Positions 41,724-49,844 of a stretch of 64,000 nt of DNA are shown here, one piece after another. Within the stretch, counting starts at the first letter, position 1. The number at the start of each line of letters is the position of its first letter. The translations under genes were made by a program, and so were the position numbers. A model generated the notes under the pieces. It did no database searches. It had not been told where the DNA came from and saw nothing but the letters and a program-made list of their open reading frames with translations. Origin of the DNA: Streptomyces sp. SDr-06 (lineage in GTDB: Bacteria > Actinomycetota > Actinomycetes > Streptomycetales > Streptomycetaceae); assembly GCF_003324565.1 (NCBI RefSeq), contig NZ_QOLA01000001.1, positions 828,782 through 892,781 on the forward strand, written 5' to 3'.

Positions 41724-42329
41724 TCAGCCCTCGTCGGCAAGGATCAGATAGAGCTTCTTACGGGCGTCGTTGATGACGGCGAGGGCCTTCTGGCGCTGAT
41801 CGGCGGAGCCGGTCTTCCAGACCTGGCCGAACGCCTCCATGAGCCCGACTCCGGCCTGCCGGATCTCGTGCATGGCCTCCCAGTCGACTCCGCGCCCGGC
41901 GTCCTCCCAGGGGGCGTCGGCCCCCGACTCGGCTTCCGTGCGCCCGGCGTCGGTGAGCGTGAACAGCTTCTTGCCGCCCTCGCTCTCGCTGGTGATCAGA
42001 CCCTCGTCCTCCAGGAGCTGGAGGGTGGGATACACCGAGCCCGGGCTGGGCTTCCAGGCCCCGCCGCTGCGCTCGCCGATCTCCTGGATCATCTCGTAGC
42101 CGTGCATCGGCCGGTCCGTCAGGAGGGCCAGGATCGACGCGCGGACGTCGCCGCGCCGCGCCCTGCCCCGGGGACCGCCGCGGCCGCCACGGCCGCCGGG
42201 TCCGAACGGCCCGCCCCACGGTCCCCCGCCGAAGCCGGGACCGAACGGGCCGAAGGCGGCACGCCGCCCCTCGAAGTCGCCCCGACCGCGATGGCCGGGT
42301 CCTTGCTGTCCGTATCCATGTGAACGCAT
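41724..42329 (-). CDS. PadR-family transcriptional regulator
   Basis: 201 residues. A Gly/Arg/Pro-rich low-complexity leader (residues 1-75) precedes the winged helix VRASILALLTDRPMHGYEMIQEI then KPSPGSVYPTLQLLEDEGLIT, with a C-terminal dimerisation region. PadR proteins respond to phenolics or antibiotics and usually control themselves; a perfect CGATATATCG palindrome sits 43 bp upstream. The ATG at 42329 has GGAAGGA upstream. Confidence 0.88.
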   Translation of the reverse strand: MRSHGYGQQGPGHRGRGDFEGRRAAFGPFGPGFGGGPWGGPFGPGGRGGRGGPRGRARRGDVRASILALLTDRPMHGYEMIQEIGERSGGAWKPSPGSVYPTLQLLEDEGLITSESEGGKKLFTLTDAGRTEAESGADAPWEDAGRGVDWEAMHEIRQAGVGLMEAFGQVWKTGSADQRQKALAVINDARKKLYLILADEG

Positions 42330-42371
42330 GGTTTCGCTTCCTTCCATCGTTGATCTGTCGCGATGCGTCAA

Positions 42372-42381
42372 CGATATATCG
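42372..42381. promoter_or_regulatory. Candidate PadR operator
   Basis: CGATATATCG is a perfect 10-bp palindrome 43 bp upstream of the PadR start, near a TATATC element that could be a -10 box. Autoregulation is inferred. Confidence 0.5.
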
Positions 42382-42568
42382 GTGACTTACGCTTGGCAAC
42401 CCCTTCCCGGGCTTCGCCGACGGGGCGTCCCGCGGGCCGCCCCTCCCCACTCGCCGCTCCTGCCACGGGGGCGCACGATGGAGGAAGCGGCGCCGGAGCT
42501 GGAGCCGACCGGCCCACCCGCCGACTCCGACCGCCCCGGTGCGGAACGTCGAAAGGGGGTGTGGCGTC

Positions 42569-42817
42569 ATGTCGCAGTTCATGGACGTCCACCGCGGGAT
42601 GACGGGCATCACGGCCGACCAGCTCAAGCAGGCACACCAGGCGGACCTCGCCATCGAGAAGGAGGAAGGCGTCCACTTCCAGCAGGCCTGGGCCGACCCC
42701 ACGTCGGGCACGGTCTACTGCCTGTCGGAGGCGCCCTCGGCGGAGGCCGTGCAGCGCATCCACGAACGGGCCGGTCACCCGGCCGACGAGGTCCATCCGG
42801 TCCCGCTGATCGTGTGA
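42569..42817 (+). CDS. SCO4226-like small protein (DUF4242)
   Basis: 82 residues of dimeric ferredoxin-like fold: FMDVHRGMTGITADQLKQAHQADLAIEKEEGVHF then AWADPTSGTVYCLSEAPSAEAVQRIHERAGHPADEVHPV. Nearly the same length and pattern as the S. coelicolor protein SCO4226, which binds nickel. The ATG at 42569 has AAAGGGGG upstream. Role in vivo unknown. Confidence 0.85.
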   Translation: MSQFMDVHRGMTGITADQLKQAHQADLAIEKEEGVHFQQAWADPTSGTVYCLSEAPSAEAVQRIHERAGHPADEVHPVPLIV

Positions 42818-42983
42818 ACCCCCGGGCCCGGGACACCGAGCCGTGGCGGCCGGTCCGCCACCTCGGCCGGGCCCGAATGCCCGGCGCGGCACGAACACCG
42901 CGAGGCGCACGGCGCCAAAAGGCGGTCCAGCCGTCGCCGATTGGCCTTGGCCCGCGGGTTTTCCCGTGCCGTACGGTGCGGCC

Positions 42984-43799
42984 ATGCGCATCCGAATCGT
43001 CGACGCCTTCACCGACCGCCCCTTCGCCGGCAACCCGGCCGGCGTGCTCCTGCTCGACGCCTTCCCGGCCGACTCCTGGTTGCAGGACGTGGCCCGCGAG
43101 GTCAACCACGCCGAGACCGCCTTCGCGCACCCGCTGCCGCCGGGCCACGACGTCGACTGGGCGCTGCGCTGGTTCACCCCGGCCGCCGAGGTCGACATGT
43201 GCGGCCACGCCACGCTGGCCACCGCGCACGTCCTGCACTCGACGGGGGCCGCGACCGGCACGGTGCGGTTCGCCGCCCGCTGCGGCATCCTCACGGCGAC
43301 CACCGCCGAGGACGGCACCATCACCCTGGACTTCCCCACCTCCTCGCTCAAGGAGGAGCCGGTCCCGGCGGGCCTCGCCGAGGCGCTGGGCGCCCCGGTG
43401 CTCTCGGCCCACGACACCTCCGCCGACATCGGCGACCTCCTGGTGGAGCTGCCCGACGAGGCGGCCGTACGCGCGCTGGCGCCCGACGCCCGCGCGCTCG
43501 GGCGGCACTCCAGGCGCGGCATCATCGCCACGGCGGCGGCCGGTGACCCCGCCTCGGGGTACGACTACGTCTCGCGCTGCTTCTTCCCCAACGTCGGCGT
43601 CGACGAGGACCCGGTGACGGGCAGCGCCCACACCGCGCTCGCGCCCTTCTGGTCGGCGCGCCTGGGCCGCGCCGAGCTGACCGGCCTCCAGGCCTCGGCC
43701 CGCTCCGGGCTCGTCCGCACCCATGTGCGCGGCGAGCGAACCCTCCTCATCGGCCGCGCGGTGACGGTCATCGAGGGCGACCTGCTGACCGCGCCGTAG
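42984..43799 (+). CDS. PhzF-family epimerase/isomerase-like protein
   Basis: 271 residues in the PhzF fold with the catalytic Glu in NHAETAF (E44) and the conserved DEDPVTGSAH in the C-terminal half. PhzF isomerises a dihydroxyanthranilate in phenazine synthesis, but most homologues act on other substrates and no phenazine genes are here. The ATG is at 42984. It ends before a strong terminator shared with the CPBP gene. Confidence 0.85.
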   Translation: MRIRIVDAFTDRPFAGNPAGVLLLDAFPADSWLQDVAREVNHAETAFAHPLPPGHDVDWALRWFTPAAEVDMCGHATLATAHVLHSTGAATGTVRFAARCGILTATTAEDGTITLDFPTSSLKEEPVPAGLAEALGAPVLSAHDTSADIGDLLVELPDEAAVRALAPDARALGRHSRRGIIATAAAGDPASGYDYVSRCFFPNVGVDEDPVTGSAHTALAPFWSARLGRAELTGLQASARSGLVRTHVRGERTLLIGRAVTVIEGDLLTAP

Positions 43800-43814
43800 G
43801 CGCGCCGCAACGGC

Positions 43815-43849
43815 GTAAGGGGCATACGCCTTGGTCGTACGCCCCTTAC
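43815..43849. terminator. Bidirectional terminator between PhzF and CPBP genes
   Basis: GTAAGGGGCATAC (43815-43827) pairs with GTACGCCCCTTAC (43837-43849) with one mismatch over a 9-nt loop, between two convergent stop codons. Confidence 0.75.
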
Positions 43850-43866
43850 CGCGACCCCCGCACCGC

Positions 43867-44670
43867 TCACATCGTCGGCAGCCAGCTCACCTTCCCCGCG
43901 AGCAGCGCGTACCCCACGAAGGCCCCGATGTCGAGCAGTGCATGCGCCACCACGAGCGGGCCGACACGCTGCCAGCGCCGGTAGAGCAGGACGAAGACCA
44001 CGCCCATCACCATGTTCCCGACGAAGCCGCCGATGCCCTGGTAGAGGTGGTAGGAACCGCGCAGCACCGAGCTCGCGACGAGCGCGGCCATCGGCGTCCA
44101 GCCCAACTGGCCGAGTCTGCGCAGCAGATACCCGACCACGATCACTTCTTCCAGCACGGAGTTCTGCAGCGCCGAGAGGACGAGCACCGGATACTTCCAC
44201 CACACGTCCGGAAGCGACTCGGGGACCACGGTCAGATTGCCGCCCGCCGCGCGAGCCACCAGATAGAAGGCGAGCCCCGCACTGCCGATCCCGGCGGCGA
44301 TCACAACGCCCCGGCCGAGGTCGGACCAGGGCCGCGTCCGGTCGAAACCGATCACCCGCAGACCACCGGCCCGCTCCCGCACCAGCAGGTGCGCGACCAG
44401 CGCGACGGGCACGAGCGCGGTCGCGATGCCGACGAGCTGCCAGGTGAGATCGAGCCACGGCCGCCCGGGCGCCAGCGAGGAGTTGAGGTGCGCCGCCTGG
44501 TGCTTGAGTCCGCCCGGCCTGGTGAGCGATCCGACGAAGCTGATCAGCGCCGACACTCCGCTCGCGCCGAGCGAGAGCGCCAGCACGAGCACCGTCTCGG
44601 ACCGCAGGATCCGCGGTGAACTCCCCTGTCCGGGAAGAGAATCAGCCACACGCCCGGCCTCCACCTGCAC
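43867..44670 (-). CDS. CPBP-family intramembrane metalloprotease
   Basis: 267 residues, six to eight helices. The Abi/CAAX glutamates are in VLEEVIVVGYLLRRLGQLG, the first His in SYHLYQGIGGFVGN and the second in VVAHALLDIGAF. The usual E-E-x3-R motif has Val in place of Arg. Family members process prenylated or other membrane proteins, or protect against bacteriocins. Start is the GTG at 44670 with GGAGG upstream; two later GTGs are alternatives. A perfect terminator follows the gene. Confidence 0.82.
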   Translation of the reverse strand: MQVEAGRVADSLPGQGSSPRILRSETVLVLALSLGASGVSALISFVGSLTRPGGLKHQAAHLNSSLAPGRPWLDLTWQLVGIATALVPVALVAHLLVRERAGGLRVIGFDRTRPWSDLGRGVVIAAGIGSAGLAFYLVARAAGGNLTVVPESLPDVWWKYPVLVLSALQNSVLEEVIVVGYLLRRLGQLGWTPMAALVASSVLRGSYHLYQGIGGFVGNMVMGVVFVLLYRRWQRVGPLVVAHALLDIGAFVGYALLAGKVSWLPTM

Positions 44671-44833
44671 ACCTGCCTCCAGTTGACGAATCCCGTCCCT
44701 TCCCCACCGCCGCCCCGCTAGGGTCTCGAAGGACTTGACGAAGATCGTGCGCGACAGGCCGGGGGGCGGGCGCCATGGCGTTGGTGCGGTCCCCTTTTTC
44801 CTTGTTCAGGATTCAAGGAGGGGCACCACCGTC

Positions 44834-46618
44834 ATGGGACGTCACAGCTTGCCCGACGCCGCCGCGACCGGGAGCACCGGGGAGGGCGCGGCCTCGGCGC
44901 GGCGGCGCACGATCGCCCTCGCCACCGCGCTCGTCCTGACGGTGGCCGGGGGCACGGCCGTCGCCGTGCAGCGCGGGCTGCTCACCTTCCGCCACTCCTG
45001 TACGGCGTCCGCGGTGCGGCTGGATCTGGTCGCCTCGCCCGATGTGGCGCCCGCCGTGGAGGCCGTCGCCGACCGGGCCCGCCAGAAGAAGATCGCTTCG
45101 GACGGCTCGTGCATGGACGTGCGGGTGAGCGCCCGCGACTCCTACCAGGTCGCGGCTTCGTTCGCCGCGCACGCCAAGCCCGACTTCTCGGTGTGGATTC
45201 CCGACGCGTCGATGTGGGTGGACCGGGTGAAGGACACCGGCGGCTCGGCCACCGTCGTCACCGCGGGACACGTCGCCGCCTCCCCCGTCGCCCTCGCCGC
45301 GGTCCCGGCGGCCGCCAAGTCGCTCGGCTGGCCGGCGAAGACGTACACCTGGGCCGCGGTGGCCGAGGCCGCCGGGCAGGACGGCACGGTACGCCTGGGC
45401 TCGGCCGACCCGGCGCACAGCGCCTGCGGACTGCTCGCGCTGAGTTCCGTCGGCAAGTCGGCGGCGAGCGGGGGAGGCGACGGCGCAGCCCGCACCGCGG
45501 CCCTCGCCAAGCTGCTCTCCCAGCGGGTCTCGGACCACGACGGGCAGGTGGTGGACACGCTGCCGCGCGACAACTCGGCCGCGGAGAGCGGCAACGCACG
45601 CCGCAACCAGACGTTGTTCCTGTCCGAACAGGCGGCCTTCGCGTACAACGCCTCGCACGGCGCCGACCGCAGGGTGCGGCTCTTCTACCCCAAGGACGGC
45701 GCGCCGCAGCTCGACTATCCGTACACGATGATCCGTGAGGCGGGCATGCGCACCAACGAGAGCCGGGCGGCGATGCGCTTTCTGACGCTGCTCGGCGACC
45801 CCGGGTCCGTGCGCGTACTGGCCGCACAGGGGTTCCGCCCGCCGGGCGAGAGCCTGGCCGCTCCGGTCGCCTCGGCCGCCGTGGGCAGCTCTCCGCAGCC
45901 GTACGCCGGCGCCACCGCCGAGCCTCCCTCCGCCCAGGAGCTGCAGGACGCGCTCGGCATGTGGACGATCACCGTGCAGAGCGCACGGCTGACGACGGTG
46001 GTGGACGTGTCCGGCTCGATGGCGGCCATCGTGCCGGGCTCGGGCGGCCGCTCACGGATGGAGGTCACCCGCGCCTCGCTGCTGCGGGCGCTGGCACGGT
46101 TCACCCCCGATGACGAGATGGGCCTGTGGGACTCCTCCACCCGCCTCGACGGCTCACGCGCCTACCGTGAGCTGGTGCCGACCGCCCGGCTCGGCGACCC
46201 GGCGGGCGCCGGCCGCACCCAGCGCGACCGGCTGTCGGACGCCTTCGCCGCGCTGAGACCGGTGCCGGGCGGCGCCACCGGGCTCTTCGACACGACGCTG
46301 GCCGCGTACCAGGAGGCGACCAGGACGTACGCGAGCGGCAAGGTCAACGCGGTGGTGCTGCTCACCGACGGCGCCCACGAGGACCCAGGGAGCATCTCGC
46401 GGGCCGACCTGGTCGCGCGGCTGGAGAAGCTCACCGATCCCTCGAAGCCGGTGCCGCTGATCGTGATCGCGGTCGGCCCGGACGCCGATCGCGAAGAGGC
46501 GCGGCAGATCGCGCGGGCGACGGGCGGCGCCGGGTACCAGGTGAACGACCCGGCCGGCCTCCAGGCCGTGATCCTCGGGGCGATCATGGGCCTGGGCCGG
46601 GCACAGCACCGCGGCTAA
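44834..46618 (+). CDS. Membrane-anchored substrate-binding/VWA-domain protein
   Basis: 594 residues. A single N-terminal membrane helix (about 25-45) anchors an extracellular substrate-binding-like region (VRLDLVASPDVAPAVEAVAD; RLFYPKDGAPQLDYPYTMIRE). A C-terminal von Willebrand A domain follows, with MIDAS DVSGSM at 391-396 and TDGAHEDPGS. The combination suggests metal-dependent protein binding at the surface. The ATG at 44834 has AGGAGGGG upstream. Its stop overlaps the convergent ligase gene by 4 bp. Cell-wall or adhesion role is possible but unproven. Confidence 0.8.
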   Translation: MGRHSLPDAAATGSTGEGAASARRRTIALATALVLTVAGGTAVAVQRGLLTFRHSCTASAVRLDLVASPDVAPAVEAVADRARQKKIASDGSCMDVRVSARDSYQVAASFAAHAKPDFSVWIPDASMWVDRVKDTGGSATVVTAGHVAASPVALAAVPAAAKSLGWPAKTYTWAAVAEAAGQDGTVRLGSADPAHSACGLLALSSVGKSAASGGGDGAARTAALAKLLSQRVSDHDGQVVDTLPRDNSAAESGNARRNQTLFLSEQAAFAYNASHGADRRVRLFYPKDGAPQLDYPYTMIREAGMRTNESRAAMRFLTLLGDPGSVRVLAAQGFRPPGESLAAPVASAAVGSSPQPYAGATAEPPSAQELQDALGMWTITVQSARLTTVVDVSGSMAAIVPGSGGRSRMEVTRASLLRALARFTPDDEMGLWDSSTRLDGSRAYRELVPTARLGDPAGAGRTQRDRLSDAFAALRPVPGGATGLFDTTLAAYQEATRTYASGKVNAVVLLTDGAHEDPGSISRADLVARLEKLTDPSKPVPLIVIAVGPDADREEARQIARATGGAGYQVNDPAGLQAVILGAIMGLGRAQHRG

Positions 46619-48129
46619 CGCCCCGACGGGCCGGGGAAGCCCGTGGGCCAGGTGTGCACGGGCTCGCCCGCCAGCATCAGCTCCCGGTAGCGCCGTGTGG
46701 TGGCCGCGAGCGCCGCGTCCCGGCCCAGCCCCGCGGTCAGCGCCCGGTGGTAGGTGTCGACCTGCCAGGACGCGCCGTTGACGCGGCGCCGGCACCGCTC
46801 CTCGATGATGCCGAGGTAGTGGTCCCGGTCGGCCGGCTCGATCCCCCACGCGTCGAGCCCGGACGCCGCCAGCGGCAGCAGCTCCTCGCGTACGAGCTTG
46901 ACGGCCGGCACCCGGGCGAGGCTTCCGCCGCGCCGGGGCGCCGGCCACAGCAGCTCGGCGTCGATGCCGTAGCGGCACGCGGTGTCGAAGTTGGCGGCCG
47001 CCGACTCGAACGGCAGCCGCGTCCACACCGGCCGGGCGTCCTCCGCCAGGGCGCGCACCAGGCCGTAGTAGAACGCCGCGTTGGCGAGGACGTCGGCGAC
47101 GGTGGGCCCGGCCGGGAGCACCCGGTTCTCGACCCGGAGGTGCGGGACGCCGTCTGCGATGCCGTACACCGGCCGGTTCCATCGGTAGATCGTGCCGTTG
47201 TGCAGCACCAGTTCCTTCAGGCGCGGCACCCCGCCGTCCGCGATGACCCGCAGCGGCTCCTCCTCGTCGCAGATGGGCAGCAGCGGCGGGAAGAAGCGCA
47301 GGTTCTCCTCGAAGAGCTCGTACGCCGAGCTCACCCAGCGTTCCCCGAACCAGGTGCGCGGCCGCACCCCCTGGGCCCGCAGCTCGGCCGGCCTGGTGTC
47401 GGTGGCCTGCTCGAAGAGCGGCGGCCGCGACTCGCGCCACAGCTCCCGCCCGAACAGGAAGGGCGCGTTGGCGCCCACCGCGATCTGCACGGCGGCGACC
47501 ACCTGCGCCGCGTTCCACACCGCGGCGAAGCGCGCGGGCGTCACCTGGAGGTGCAACTGCACGGAGGTGCAGGCCGCTTCGGGGGTGATCGAGGCGGAGG
47601 TGCACACGAGCCGTTCCACGCCCTGGATGTCGAGCGTGAAATCCTCCCCGCGGGCGGCCACGATCTGATCGTTCAGCAGGGTGTAGCGATCGACGTCGGA
47701 AAGGTTCCCGGATACGAGATCGTCCTGGCCCAGGGTCGGCAGAATTCCGATCATGATGATGCCCGCCTCGACCTCGGCGGCTTTGCGATCGGCATAACCG
47801 AGCCCGGTCCTCAACTCCTCGGCGAGCTGATCGAATACCCGGCCGCCGAGCCGGTGCGGGGCAATGTTGACCTCCAGGTTGAACATTCCGAGTTCGGTCT
47901 GGAAATCCCTGCTCGCGATGCGCTCCAGCACCTCGCCATTCATCATGCGCGGCATACCGTCGGGACCCGCGAGATTCAGTTCCAGCTCCAGCCCCATCAG
48001 GTTCCTGGGACGGTCGAACCGCTTCTGGTCCAACAGCTTCCCCAGCCCCTCCAGGCACTGGTGCAGCTTGTCCCGGTAACGGTGCCGATCGGACAGGTCG
48101 AATCCGCCTGCCACGACCTTCTCCCCCAT
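46615..48129 (-). CDS. Glutamate-cysteine ligase-like protein
   Basis: 504 residues in the GCS2 ATP-dependent ligase family: LMGLELELNLAGPDGMPRMMN is the ATP/Glu-binding strand, followed by LGMFNLEVNIAPHRLGG and LHLQVTPARFAAVWNAAQ. It may make gamma-glutamylcysteine or a related gamma-glutamyl compound, for example an ergothioneine-type step, but no egt genes are adjacent. The ATG at 48129 has AGGAGGG upstream. Confidence 0.8.
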   Translation of the reverse strand: MGEKVVAGGFDLSDRHRYRDKLHQCLEGLGKLLDQKRFDRPRNLMGLELELNLAGPDGMPRMMNGEVLERIASRDFQTELGMFNLEVNIAPHRLGGRVFDQLAEELRTGLGYADRKAAEVEAGIIMIGILPTLGQDDLVSGNLSDVDRYTLLNDQIVAARGEDFTLDIQGVERLVCTSASITPEAACTSVQLHLQVTPARFAAVWNAAQVVAAVQIAVGANAPFLFGRELWRESRPPLFEQATDTRPAELRAQGVRPRTWFGERWVSSAYELFEENLRFFPPLLPICDEEEPLRVIADGGVPRLKELVLHNGTIYRWNRPVYGIADGVPHLRVENRVLPAGPTVADVLANAAFYYGLVRALAEDARPVWTRLPFESAAANFDTACRYGIDAELLWPAPRRGGSLARVPAVKLVREELLPLAASGLDAWGIEPADRDHYLGIIEERCRRRVNGASWQVDTYHRALTAGLGRDAALAATTRRYRELMLAGEPVHTWPTGFPGPSGR

Positions 48130-48617
48130 CGAAGGGTCCCTCCTCGAATGGGCAGCCAGCGACACCGGCCGCTCGCGTCATGGTCGATAATGCCCCGGCA
48201 GACTGATCCATAACGCCTGCGCGGGCGACGCCACCGGAGTAGCGTCGGGGGCCAGGGCCCGCGGCACATTCAGCGGGCATACGGCAACGTGCAGTTACCG
48301 CCCGCTCGGTAATGGTGAAAAACACCGACGAGATTCGGCCGACCCCCGGCGGGACGGCATTCCAGGTGGGGGACCCGCACCGGATATGTGCCCGGGTGAA
48401 TCGCCCGCACGGAAGGACCTGATACCGACTTGCGGGCAATATCGGCGACAGCTAGACGAAACACTGCGTGAACACGTGTCGTATAAACTCCGCAAACGAG
48501 GCAGAGAGTTGGCGCCCCGGCCATCGCTCGACGGCCCCCCTCTGACCCCGCACCGCAGACAGCGCCGTCCGCACTGCCCACGCATCACCGTGTCTCCGAA
48601 GTGAGAGGCGACCCACC
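48130..48617. other. Gene-free divergent region
   Basis: 488 bp between the start codons of the ligase-like gene and the hypothetical gene at 48618. It contains no supported gene. An ACACGTGT palindrome at 48472-48479 followed by TATAAA lies in it; promoters for both genes are expected here but no consensus pair is clear. Confidence 0.5.
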
Positions 48618-49205
48618 ATGCCGCTGCATGTCCCCCCGGCCCCCGCGCCCGCCCTGCGCAGCGTACTCGCGGCACTCGGTTCCCCCACCGCCGTACGCGA
48701 GGCCCGCACCCCGGCCCTCCGCTCCGCCGAAGGCCCGCTCACCCCCGAACTCCCGCTCCCGCTCCACGTCCTGGACGGGATCACCCCGGGCGGCCGGACC
48801 CCGCGCACCCGCTTGGCCGGCTGGCGCTTCCTCATCAGCGGCCCCGACCATCCGGTCGCCGCCGCGGACACCCGCCTCACCCCGGACGGCTGGGCCTTCT
48901 CGCACTTCTTCGAGGGCCCCTACATCGCCTCGACCCAGCGCGCCCTGCGCCAGGCCGAGCTGCTCACCCCGCACTACCAGCCCCGGCTGCTCTCGGTCCC
49001 CGAGCTGTACATGCTGACGCTGTGGCTGCACTCCGACGCCACCGCCGACGGCGCCTCGGGCTCCCCCGCACCGCACGACCTGCTGGTGCCGCTGGCGCCC
49101 GCGCCGCCCGGCATCTGCGCCCACCGCCCGCTGCGGGTGAGCGAGCTGCTGCCGGTCCTGACCCTTCGTCTGGCTCCCGCTCCGCTGCTCGGCCAGCCCG
49201 TCTGA
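48618..49205 (+). CDS. Conserved hypothetical protein
   Basis: 195 residues, rich in Pro, Ala and Leu, with no membrane segment or known domain; the middle (AGWRFLISGPDHPVAAADTRLTPDGWAFSHFFEGPYIASTQRAL) is the most regular part. The ATG at 48618 has GAGAGG upstream. A perfect hairpin lies 27 bp past the stop. Streptomyces-type family without assigned function. Confidence 0.6.
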   Translation: MPLHVPPAPAPALRSVLAALGSPTAVREARTPALRSAEGPLTPELPLPLHVLDGITPGGRTPRTRLAGWRFLISGPDHPVAAADTRLTPDGWAFSHFFEGPYIASTQRALRQAELLTPHYQPRLLSVPELYMLTLWLHSDATADGASGSPAPHDLLVPLAPAPPGICAHRPLRVSELLPVLTLRLAPAPLLGQPV

Positions 49206-49231
49206 CCTCGCCTTCGGCGACGCGCGAGAAA

Positions 49232-49264
49232 AGTGCCCCGCGACCGGTGTGGTGGCGGGGCACT
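49232..49264 (+). terminator. Terminator after the hypothetical gene at 48618
   Basis: AGTGCCCCGC (49232-49241) pairs perfectly with GCGGGGCACT (49255-49264), 27 bp past the stop. Confidence 0.7.
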
Positions 49265-49536
49265 GGTGTGTCTATGCTGCGTACGCGCCGCCTCCGCCAT
49301 ACGGGCTAGTCCCGGCGGGCCACTGCGAACCACCCGAAAAGACAGGCCAGTTGAGCTGAACCGTCCGCACGGGTGATACGTCATTAAGCAGTAGGAAGCG
49401 CTGCCGCGAAATCCCTGCGGATTGACGCCCGTGGGGCAACACTGGGATCGGACCGACCGACTTACTACGGGGGGCGGCCATGAACAACGCATCGAGCCGC
49501 AGCACACTCACCACGACGCAGCGAAAGAACGCATCC

Positions 49537-49743
49537 ATGTGCCAGCACCAGCCAGCCTGCCCTACAGCCTTCTCCGCCGACCGGGAAGCCGCGAAGCCCG
49601 TGGCACACCACCCGGAGCAGGGGTGGAGCCTGCTGTGCAACGGTGTCCTGCTCTTCGAGGACACCGGTGAGCTGCTGCCGGACGGGCAGATCATCGCCCC
49701 GCACCGGTCGCTCACGGCGGAGCAGGTGGCGACGGCCGCCTGA
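49537..49743 (+). CDS. DUF5999-family small protein
   Basis: 68 residues with the family pattern CQHQPACPTAFSADREAAKP and GWSLLCNGVLLFEDTGELLPDGQIIAP. Two N-terminal Cys (C2, C8) and C43 might bind metal. Common in Streptomyces, function unknown. Start is taken at the ATG at 49537 from the family pattern; the ATG at 49480, preceded by GGGGGGCGG, would add 19 residues. The 330 bp upstream hold only a terminator and no other gene. Confidence 0.8.
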   Translation: MCQHQPACPTAFSADREAAKPVAHHPEQGWSLLCNGVLLFEDTGELLPDGQIIAPHRSLTAEQVATAA

Positions 49744-49794
49744 CGCGGCCTCGTTCGGCAGTTCTCGTACGGACCCGTCCCGTACGGACACCAC

Positions 49795-49832
49795 AAGGGC
49801 CGGCCCGGGGAACATCCCCCGAACCGGCCCTT
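49795..49832. terminator. Bidirectional terminator between DUF5999 and gcvP
   Basis: AAGGGCCGG (49795-49803) pairs perfectly with CCGGCCCTT (49824-49832), with an inner GGGG/CCCC stem, between two convergent stop codons. Confidence 0.75.
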
Positions 49833-49844
49833 ACGCATGTCCGG

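Noticed and set aside
42984..43799. Phenazine biosynthesis
   Set aside because: A lone PhzF-fold gene without other phz genes does not support phenazine production.
48386..48604. 72-codon plus-strand frame in the 48130-48617 gap
   Set aside because: Basic, Arg/Pro-rich, without a ribosome-binding site and ends in the leader of the gene at 48618.
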